The position numbers were made by a program, and so were the translations under genes. Below are positions 1-5,373 of a stretch of 5,516 nt of DNA, piece by piece (within the stretch, counting starts at the first letter, position 1; each line of letters begins with the position of its first letter). The notes under the pieces were generated by a model. The model was given only the letters and a program-made list of their open reading frames with translations. It did no database searches and was not told the origin of the DNA. The stretch is from an uncultured Opitutaceae bacterium (GTDB lineage Bacteria > Verrucomicrobiota > Verrucomicrobiae > Opitutales > Opitutaceae): contig CAMLSH010000283.1 of assembly GCA_946482625.1 (NCBI GenBank), positions 1 through 5,516 on the forward strand, given 5' to 3'.

Positions 1-44
1 CTCCATCGGAGTAAAACTCGGCTGTCTACCGTTCGAGCATCGCG

Positions 45-59
45 CCGCTTTCAAAGCGG
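45..59. other. Short hairpin in the lead-in upstream of the MATE gene
   Basis: A six-base stem (CCGCTT / AAGCGG) closes on a three-base loop (TCA). It lies about 34 bases before the MATE start, with no T-run on either side. It could be the end of a terminator for an off-window gene, part of the MATE leader, or chance in GC-rich DNA. The rest of positions 1-92 holds no gene I recognise and no convincing promoter. Confidence 0.2.
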
Positions 60-92
60 GCAGCTTCCTGCTTCATCTTGCGGTCCGACTCC

Positions 93-1478
93 ATGAGCCA
101 CGCGCCCGCGTTCAAAACCAAACCCAGCCTGCTCGCCCTAGCCTGGCCGATTTTTGTCGAGCAGGGACTGCATGTGATGACGGGAACGGTGGATACGTTC
201 ATGGTCAGCTATGTCTCGGACAACGCCGTGGCAGGTCTGGGGGTGGCCAACCAGATCGTGGTACTCGCGATCATCTTGTTTAACCTCGTAGGCATAGGCG
301 CAAGTGTCTCGGTGACCCACTCGCTCGGCGGCGGTGATCCGGCTGGCGCGCGTCATGTCGCGACCACCGCCATCGCCGCCAATTTCTGGATCGGCGCGAT
401 CGTCAGCACGACGGTGTTTCTCTTTGCGCAACCGATGCTACGGCTCATGCACCTGCCGCCGGAGCTGATGATCTACGGTCTGCCGTATCTGACGATCATG
501 GGTGGAACGCTTTTCCTCGAATCGATCAACATGTCGATCTCGGCCATTCTTCGCGCTCATGGCCATACGCGCGAAGCAATGCTCGTCACGCTCGCTCAAA
601 ACATTCTCAACGCCATCGGCAACGCTGTGTTTCTCTTCGGCCTCTTCGGCGCCCCCAAACTAGGTGTGGTGGGCGTGGCGCTCTCCACCGTTTTCAGCCG
701 CTTCGTCGCGTGCGCGGCGTTGTGGGTGTTGCTGAAACGCCAGACGGGCATCCGGCTCGCGTTGCTGGATTTCTTCCGCGTCTCACGCGAAAAAATGAAG
801 CCCATCCTCCACATCGGGCTGCCTGCCGCGGGCGAGAATATCAGCTGGTGGCTGGCCTTCATGACGGTGACATCATTCGTCGCGCTCATGGGGGGCGAAC
901 GCCTCGTCGTGCAATCGTACACGATGCAGATTCTCTATGTCGTGATCATCTTCAGCATCTCGATCGCGCTCGGCACCGAGATCATCATCGGGCATCTGAT
1001 CGGCGCGGGGCGTTTCGAAGAGGCTTACACCGAGCTGATGCGAAACTTGCGGACCAGCTTTTTCCTCGCGATGGCCGCGATCGGACTCGTCGCTACGTTT
1101 GCCCCGCTGCTGCTCGGGATATTCACCTCGAATCCAGCCGTGATCGCCGGAGGCACGTTGTTGCTCCGCATGTCGCTGCTGTTGGAACCGGGACGCGTCG
1201 TGAACATCGTCGTCATCAACGGACTTCGCGCCACGGGCGACGTGAAGTTTCCCATTTTCTTGGGTCTGCTCTCGATGTGGGGCGTTTGGGTGCCGCTTGC
1301 CTGGCTGCTTGGCTTGAAGATGGGCTGGGGTTTGCCCGGCGTCTGGGTTGCGATGATGTGCGACGAATGGCTGCGCGGGATGATGATGTATCGACGCTGG
1401 AAACACCGCCGCTGGCTGCCTCACGCGGAGCGTGTGCGGGAACGCGTGAGCGCGAGCGCCGCCCGCGCCGGACTGTAG
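93..1478 (+). CDS. MATE family efflux transporter
   Basis: This 461-residue inner-membrane protein matches the MATE family, which exports cationic drugs or metabolites in exchange for Na+ or H+. The length is normal for the family (about 450-480). Two homologous halves are visible. Lobe 1 opens with a TM1 segment at residues 15-38 (WPIFVEQG...GTVDTFMVSY), followed by the TM2 region AVAGLGVANQI (45-55). Lobe 2 opens at 238-268 (ILHIGLPAAGENISWW), followed by QSYTMQI (274-280) and the loop motif GHLIGAGRFEEA (300-311). A typical late motif, INGLRATGDVKFP, is at 375-387. About twelve hydrophobic segments fit, and the tail after residue 433 is basic and cytoplasmic. I chose ATG at 93; an in-frame TTG at 78 would add only five residues. 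Neither start has a Shine-Dalgarno sequence. The substrate cannot be told from sequence. The gene converges on purM and looks unrelated to it. Confidence 0.93.
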   Translation: MSHAPAFKTKPSLLALAWPIFVEQGLHVMTGTVDTFMVSYVSDNAVAGLGVANQIVVLAIILFNLVGIGASVSVTHSLGGGDPAGARHVATTAIAANFWIGAIVSTTVFLFAQPMLRLMHLPPELMIYGLPYLTIMGGTLFLESINMSISAILRAHGHTREAMLVTLAQNILNAIGNAVFLFGLFGAPKLGVVGVALSTVFSRFVACAALWVLLKRQTGIRLALLDFFRVSREKMKPILHIGLPAAGENISWWLAFMTVTSFVALMGGERLVVQSYTMQILYVVIIFSISIALGTEIIIGHLIGAGRFEEAYTELMRNLRTSFFLAMAAIGLVATFAPLLLGIFTSNPAVIAGGTLLLRMSLLLEPGRVVNIVVINGLRATGDVKFPIFLGLLSMWGVWVPLAWLLGLKMGWGLPGVWVAMMCDEWLRGMMMYRRWKHRRWLPHAERVRERVSASAARAGL

Positions 1479-1479
1479 G

Positions 1480-1558
1480 GCGTAGCCGCGTTCTTTAGAA
1501 CGAGGCCTCATGTGGGAATGATCTCCCATCAGCCACGCTCTAGGGAACGCGGCTACGC
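1480..1558. repeat. Long palindrome between convergent genes; REP-like element or bidirectional terminator
   Basis: The arms 1480-1499 and 1539-1558 pair over 20 bases: 18 Watson-Crick pairs and two G-T wobbles at 1494/1544 and 1495/1543. Pairing continues inward with mismatches (1501-1502 with 1536-1537, 1504-1506 with 1532-1534). An apical stem TGGGA (1513-1517) / TCCCA (1524-1528) closes a six-base loop. The whole gap between the MATE stop (1476-1478) and the purM stop (1561-1563) is this structure. Both transcripts would end in a strong hairpin, but no T-run follows on either strand, so it is not a textbook rho-independent terminator. Size, position and near-perfect symmetry resemble repetitive extragenic palindromes. 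No second copy is in the window, so repeat status is inferred. Confidence 0.75.
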
Positions 1559-1560
1559 GT

Positions 1561-2667
1561 TCACCGCACTTGCAGCGTGTCGCCTTCGTAAGCGAGGCCG
1601 AGCGACGGGATCGTCACGGCTTTGCGCGCGCCTTCTTTTTTCACGCTGCCCGCGTGCCAGGCGTCGTAGCCGGCGGAGCGCGCCGCATCGAGCGTAGCGT
1701 CGAGAGCATCGGGCGAAACATACGCGGCGAAACCCACGCCTTGATTGAAGGTCGCGTACATTTCCTTCGTCGAGATCGGGCCGGCTTTTTCCAAAAATTG
1801 AAACAACGCGGGTGCGGGGCGCATGTTCGCGATCTCGTATACGAACGGCTCCTCCAGCCGCATCAGCTTGCGCCAGCCGTGCCCGGTGACGTGTGCGACG
1901 TAGTTGAGCGGGATGCCGCGCTGCTGACACTCGCGGATAAATTCCACGTAGATCACCGATGGTGCGAGCAACGCTTCGCCGTACGTGCGGGTGTCACCAA
2001 AACCGATCGGCGTCTGATAACCCTGCGGGAGTTGGTCGGCGATCTTGCGGCAGAGTGTGAGGCCGTTGGTTTGCACGCCGGACGACGCGAGAAAAACGAT
2101 CTGGTCGCCATCGCGGACTTCGCCGGTGATGCGCAGGCTCTTCGGCGCGATTTTGCCGATGGCGGAACCGGCGAGGACGATCGTCTCCGCATTCACGATA
2201 CCGCGAAGCGTTGGAGTTTCGCCGCCACCCCAGACAGCGTTGGATTTGCGGCAGGCGTGCGACCAACCTTCGACCAGCGCATTCATGCGGTTTGCGTCGG
2301 AGAACCACGCGGACTCGCCGACGGCGGCGTGCATCGCGATGGAGATCGGCAGCGCGCCGCAGGTGATCAGGTCGTTGACCATCGTCGCGACGGTATCGAT
2401 CGCGATCTCGCGGTAGAAATTTTTGCCGGTCTGCGCGTACACCGCATCGGCGACGAGATTCTTGGTGCCGAGTCCTTCTTCGACGTGCGCGAGGAAGTGA
2501 TCGTCGGCCTCCATCAGGTACGCGCTCTCGCCGCGCGTCGTCGCAGGCTCGGTGTAGCCATGTTGTTCGAGCAGCGGCGCCGTGGTGCGCGCGGCCTTCT
2601 GGCAAGCGCGTTTGAACGCATCGAGCTGATCGTAGTTAACGCCGGAGGATTCGTAGGAGAGAGACAT
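1561..2667 (-). CDS. purM: Phosphoribosylformylglycinamidine cyclo-ligase (AIR synthase), divergent PurM
   Basis: PurM closes the imidazole ring, converting FGAM and ATP to AIR, ADP and phosphate in the cytosol, as a homodimer. The 368-residue product follows E. coli PurM (345 aa) from end to end. Matching blocks are SYESSGVNYD (4-13), EGLGTK (64-69), IDTVATMVNDLITCGALP (90-107), GGETPTLRG (148-156), SSGVQTNGLTLCRKI (195-209), EALLAPSVIYV (231-241), AHVTGHGWRKLMR (258-270) and MYATFNQGVG (303-312). It departs from canonical residues in three motifs: TDGVGTK reads EEGLGTK, GGETAEMPG reads GGETPTLRG, and LTGGG reads VTGHG. About 20 extra residues lie around 28-55 and at the C-terminus. The ATG at 2667 starts the conserved N-terminus directly, with CCCCC rather than a ribosome binding site before it. 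The gene lies 93 bases after purF on the same strand, probably one transcript. AIR-synthase family membership is secure; the exact reaction is less so. Confidence 0.87.
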   Translation of the reverse strand: MSLSYESSGVNYDQLDAFKRACQKAARTTAPLLEQHGYTEPATTRGESAYLMEADDHFLAHVEEGLGTKNLVADAVYAQTGKNFYREIAIDTVATMVNDLITCGALPISIAMHAAVGESAWFSDANRMNALVEGWSHACRKSNAVWGGGETPTLRGIVNAETIVLAGSAIGKIAPKSLRITGEVRDGDQIVFLASSGVQTNGLTLCRKIADQLPQGYQTPIGFGDTRTYGEALLAPSVIYVEFIRECQQRGIPLNYVAHVTGHGWRKLMRLEEPFVYEIANMRPAPALFQFLEKAGPISTKEMYATFNQGVGFAAYVSPDALDATLDAARSAGYDAWHAGSVKKEGARKAVTIPSLGLAYEGDTLQVR

Positions 2668-2672
2668 GGGGG

Positions 2673-2758
2673 AAATCCGAATTTAAGAAGGCCGAAGGCC
2701 GAAGGTCAGAGTCTACCGGATCGTTAGCTTCAGCATTCTGCCTTCGGGTTTCGGATTT
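2673..2758 (-). repeat. Intercistronic inverted repeat between purF and purM
   Basis: The outer arms AAATCCGAA (2673-2681) and TTCGGATTT (2750-2758) are perfect nine-base complements. Inside them, CCGAAGGC (2692-2699) pairs perfectly with GCCTTCGG (2740-2747). An alternative inner partner, 2699-2709, pairs with 2738-2747 with one bulge. The mRNA between the purF stop and the purM start can therefore fold into one long stem ending five bases before the purM ATG. It may stabilise or partly end the transcript, or limit purM translation. It could also be a degenerate extragenic palindrome. No T-run follows, so complete termination is unlikely. Confidence 0.6.
2687..2707. repeat. Three-copy 7-base tandem repeat (GAAGGCC)
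   Basis: GAAGGCC occurs at 2687-2693 and 2694-2700, then GAAGGTC at 2701-2707, inside the left half of the purF-purM intercistronic palindrome. Each copy can pair with the single CCTTCGG block at 2741-2747, so the RNA stem has alternative registers. Copy number could change by slippage. Confidence 0.7.
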
Positions 2759-2760
2759 GA

Positions 2761-4671
2761 TTAGTACGAGCGTCCGTCGCCCTTTTCGTAGAAGTTGACG
2801 AAGGCCTGGTTGACGACGCGGTAGCCGCCGGGTGTCGGGTATTTGCCGGTGAAATACCAATCGCCGGTGTGCTCGGGAACGGCGGCGTGGAGGTTTTCGA
2901 TCTTTTGGAAGATCACTTCGACGTTGCCCTTCCAGTCGATGTTCTTCGGGCGGACGATCTCGGTGATGCGCGCAGAGAGTTCTTCGTCTGTGAACGGCGC
3001 GTAGATTTTTCGCACGTGGTTCACCAGGCCGCCGCGGGCAACTTCTTCGCGGCAGAGCTGATAGACTTCCTCGATGATGCCGGCCTGGCCGCGCTCTTTG
3101 AGCAGCGAGATGGCGGCTTCGAAGGCGATAAATTTACCGAGCTCCGACATGTCGATGCCGTAGCAATCCGGATAACGAATCTGCGGAGCGGTCGAGACGA
3201 TGACGATTTTCTTGGGATTGAGGCGCGCCAGAATTCGCAGGATCGATTTGCGGAGGGTGGTGCCGCGCACGATCGAATCGTCCACGCACACGAGATTGTC
3301 CTGACCGGCTTTCACCGAGCCGTAGGTGATGTCGTAGACGTGGCTCGCGAGCTGGTTGCGCATGCTTTCCTGACCGATGAACGTGCGCAGCTTGATGTCT
3401 TTCGACACGACCTTCTCGCCGCGCGGCCAGTTGCGCAGGATGAGTTCGTCGAGGACGGCCTCGTCGAGCTTCCCTTCGCGCGCAGCGGTCATGATGGATT
3501 TTTTGACCTCATCGCGACGGCGTTCGCGCAGCGCGTGCATGAGCCCGTAATACGCGACCTCCGCGGTGTTGGGGATGAAACTGAAAACGGTGTTCTCCCA
3601 GTCGTGATTGACGGCTGTGAGCACCTGGTCGGCGAGTTTTCCTCCGAGCGCTTTGCGGTCCTTGTAGATGTCGAGGTCGTTGCCGCGCGAAAAATAGATC
3701 CGTTCGAACGAGCACGAGGCGCGAGGGAGCGGCGCGGTAAACGCCGACGAGGTCACGGTGCCGTTGCGCTTCACCACCACGACGTGGCCGGGCGCCACTT
3801 CTTTGACCTCTTCGACACCTGCGTCGAAAACCGTCATGAGCGGGGCGCGCTCCGAGGCGAACGCGACGACCTCATCGTTTTCAAACTGCCAGCACGGCCG
3901 GATTCCCGAGGGATCGCGCGCCACGAAGGCGTCGCCGTTTCCGATCAAGCCGCAAAGCGTGTATCCGCCATCCCATCTCTGCGCCGAGCGCGTGATGACG
4001 CGGGCGATGTCCAGATCTTCGCTGATCTTGCGCGACATCTCCACGCCTTTCATGCCGGTGGACCGCAGCGACCGGTAAAGATCCTCGTGCTCCTCATCGA
4101 GGTAGAAGCCGATTTTTTCGAGGAGCGCCTGCGTGTCGGTGGCGAAGATCGGATGCTGGCCAAGGGCGATGAGCGTCTCGTTGAGCTCCGCGGTGTTCGT
4201 CATGTTGAAGTTGCCGCAGAGCGCGAGATTGCGCGTGGGCCAGGAGCTGCGCCGGAAATACGGATGACACGAGCTCATGCTATAGCCGCCGGATGTGCCG
4301 TAGCGCAGGTGGCCGACGAAGAGCTCGCCGCCGAAATCGAAATGCTTCTTCACCGTTTCGGCGAATTCGGGATGGATCGTGCCGGCATCGACCTTCGCGT
4401 TGTAGCCGGCGAGCAGCGTCTTGAAGATCTTGTCGAGCGGGTTGGATTTCACGCAGCGCTCGCGAAACATGTACGGATCGCCCGCAGGCATATCCAGTTT
4501 CACGCAGGCGACGCCCGCGCCGTCCTGGCCGCGGTTGTGTTGCTTCTCCATCAGGAGGAAAAGCTTGGTGAAGCCCCAGAGCGGCGAACCGTATTTTTCC
4601 TGGAAGAAGGAAAGTGGTTTCTTAAGGCGGACGAGCGCTACGCCGCATTCGTGGGTGATTTTATCGGACAT
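2761..4671 (-). CDS. purF: Amidophosphoribosyltransferase, long-form PurF (glutamine PRPP amidotransferase)
   Basis: PurF makes 5-phosphoribosylamine from PRPP and glutamine, the committed step of purine synthesis, in the cytosol. The 636-residue product has an N-terminal class II glutaminase domain. Its nucleophile is Cys9 (THECGVAL) after an eight-residue propeptide, with QHNRGQDGAG at 44-53, GHLRYGTSGG at 120-129 (Arg123), Asp179 and RDPSGIRP at 252-259. The phosphoribosyltransferase domain follows, with CSFERIYFSRG at 320-330, the PRPP loop VCVDDSIVRGTT at 461-472 and STAPQIRYPDCYGID at 493-507. Usual PurF length is 470-510. The excess includes about 30 residues around 382-428 and extra residues near 16-45. 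The ATG at 4671 is preferred to an in-frame ATG at 4770 because 33 extra residues would precede the Cys that must become N-terminal. Odd points are GNFN instead of HNGN (153-156) and no C-terminal Fe-S cysteines. The length and the HECGVA...RLKKPL start match the long form I know from Bacteroidetes. Confidence 0.9.
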   Translation of the reverse strand: MSDKITHECGVALVRLKKPLSFFQEKYGSPLWGFTKLFLLMEKQHNRGQDGAGVACVKLDMPAGDPYMFRERCVKSNPLDKIFKTLLAGYNAKVDAGTIHPEFAETVKKHFDFGGELFVGHLRYGTSGGYSMSSCHPYFRRSSWPTRNLALCGNFNMTNTAELNETLIALGQHPIFATDTQALLEKIGFYLDEEHEDLYRSLRSTGMKGVEMSRKISEDLDIARVITRSAQRWDGGYTLCGLIGNGDAFVARDPSGIRPCWQFENDEVVAFASERAPLMTVFDAGVEEVKEVAPGHVVVVKRNGTVTSSAFTAPLPRASCSFERIYFSRGNDLDIYKDRKALGGKLADQVLTAVNHDWENTVFSFIPNTAEVAYYGLMHALRERRRDEVKKSIMTAAREGKLDEAVLDELILRNWPRGEKVVSKDIKLRTFIGQESMRNQLASHVYDITYGSVKAGQDNLVCVDDSIVRGTTLRKSILRILARLNPKKIVIVSTAPQIRYPDCYGIDMSELGKFIAFEAAISLLKERGQAGIIEEVYQLCREEVARGGLVNHVRKIYAPFTDEELSARITEIVRPKNIDWKGNVEVIFQKIENLHAAVPEHTGDWYFTGKYPTPGGYRVVNQAFVNFYEKGDGRSY

Positions 4672-4935
4672 GGAAAACTGGATCGCCCCCTGCGCCCTGA
4701 CCGTCACTGCCGCGGCGTGAACCAGCTGCCTGTCCTGCACCCATCCACGCGACGCCAATCCAGCGTTCACGCACGGTCTTCAGTCGAGTGACAAGGTCAG
4801 TCAGTTTCACGGCCGTTAAAAGGATTGGATGACGGCGTGAATCGCAAAACGGTCAAGGGTTTTTCCGGATCGCGGTGACCTAGGAAACCGCGCTATTCTG
4901 AACCCAGTCATCCTGTTCGCGTCATTTTTTACCCC
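4672..4935. promoter_or_regulatory. Divergent control region between purF and the lipoprotein gene
   Basis: This 264-base gap separates two genes read outward, so it must hold both promoters. On the minus strand a TTGACC box lies at 4856-4851, upstream of purF, but no good -10 follows at 16-18 bases. On the plus strand TATTCT (4894-4899) resembles a -10 for the lipoprotein gene, without a clear -35. CGGCGTGAA occurs as a direct repeat (4713-4721 and 4833-4841), with TTCACGC inverted between them (4766-4772). CCAATCC (4755-4761) mirrors GGATTGG (4822-4828). No riboswitch or RNA gene was recognised. Promoters are probable by position; the individual boxes are weak. Confidence 0.45.
4871..4892. 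promoter_or_regulatory. Operator-like palindrome upstream of the lipoprotein gene
   Basis: CGCGGT (4871-4876) and ACCGCG (4887-4892) are perfect complements around a ten-base centre that contains the palindrome CCTAGG (4879-4884). It sits two bases before the -10-like TATTCT, where a repressor site or the base of a small hairpin could be. The regulator is unknown, and chance cannot be excluded in GC-rich DNA. Confidence 0.3.
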
Positions 4936-5328
4936 ATGAAAAGACCCCGCTTCGGTTTTGTCGGTTACTCTGCCCTGCTTCTCGCCGCCGGTTGCACGAT
5001 GAAACCGGCCTCGCCACGCGCCGCTGTCGAGGTTGCCACGCCCGAGTTGCGTTCAGAGGAACGCAATCTCGCGGAGAGCAAGCGGGCCTACTATGAGCGA
5101 TTAAAGGACCGGACTGCCGCTATCTATCACGAGAAAAACCTGTCCAACTACTCGGAGGCCGAGGCGATCGCCGCCCAAGAGCTCGGACCGCCTCCGACAA
5201 GAACCACCCGCGAAGAGATCTCTTCCTCCGAAGATCGACGCGCAACGGAAGAGGCCCGGAAACGGCAAAAATATAACGAGGACTTGAAGTCTGCGGCCGA
5301 GGAAGTCTCGAGTCAGCGCAGCCCGTGA
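4936..5328 (+). CDS. Small predicted lipoprotein of unknown function
   Basis: The 130-residue product has a lipoprotein signal peptide: a basic start (MKRPR), a hydrophobic stretch to residue 18 and the lipobox LAAGC, with lipidation at Cys20. Thr at the next position, rather than Asp, favours the outer membrane by the E. coli rule. The mature 111 residues are highly charged. A Glu/Arg/Lys-rich, probably helical stretch at 36-66 and another at 92-126 may form short coiled coils, separated by a PPP break near 85-87. No cysteine other than Cys20 and no known enzyme motif is visible. I do not recognise the family. The start ATG at 4936 follows TTTTTTACCCC, with no Shine-Dalgarno sequence. The gene is transcribed away from purF and converges on the recombinase gene, so neighbours suggest no role. 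That it is a real gene rests on the clean signal peptide. Confidence 0.75.
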   Translation: MKRPRFGFVGYSALLLAAGCTMKPASPRAAVEVATPELRSEERNLAESKRAYYERLKDRTAAIYHEKNLSNYSEAEAIAAQELGPPPTRTTREEISSSEDRRATEEARKRQKYNEDLKSAAEEVSSQRSP

Positions 5329-5330
5329 AC

Positions 5331-5361
5331 CGAGTGGCGATTCAAACGAATCGCACACTTG
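5331..5361. terminator. Hairpin between convergent lipoprotein and recombinase genes
   Basis: GCGATTC (5337-5343) and GAATCGC (5348-5354) form a perfect seven-base stem on the loop AAAC. After a one-base bulge (A5355) the stem continues through 5331-5336 with 5356-5361, including one G-T wobble. It starts two bases after the lipoprotein stop and ends 12 bases before the recombinase stop, so it can serve both transcripts. As at the other convergent junction here, there is no T-run, so it may work with Rho or as an RNA end stabiliser. Confidence 0.55.
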
Positions 5362-5373
5362 CGGAGACCGGAT

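Noticed and set aside
26..94. 22-codon minus-strand frame starting at 94 and ending with TAG at 28-26
   Set aside because: The translation looks protein-like (MKQEAARFESGAMLER ending), but it is very short, partly antisense to the MATE start and without ribosome binding site or relatives I recognise.
710..1529. Long open frames overlapping the MATE gene (plus strand 710-1498 and minus strand 873-1529)
   Set aside because: Arg/His-rich or Gln/His-rich translations without hydrophobic or domain structure, overlapping a clear transporter. Both also run into the intergenic palindrome.
1570..2727. 385-codon open frame on the plus strand opposite purM
   Set aside because: Antisense shadow: composition is Arg/Gly/Asp/Val-rich with no motif, while the minus strand matches PurM throughout.
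2668..2760. Rho-independent terminator after purF
   Set aside because: The stem is long but not followed by a T-run, and purM follows at once on the same strand, so full termination is unlikely.
4672..4770. 33-residue N-terminal extension of PurF from an ATG at 4770
   Set aside because: Class II amidotransferases need a free N-terminal Cys after removal of a short propeptide. The start at 4671 leaves eight residues, as expected, and the extension has no family similarity.
2869..4791. 640-codon open frame on the plus strand opposite purF
   Set aside because: Its protein has no recognisable motif and is rich in Asp/Glu/Arg/Val, as expected when a GC-rich gene is read antisense. The minus strand encodes a full set of PurF motifs.
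4851..4856. TTGACC as a firm -35 box for purF
   Set aside because: No acceptable -10 sequence lies 15-19 bases downstream on that strand, so it is only mentioned within the control region.
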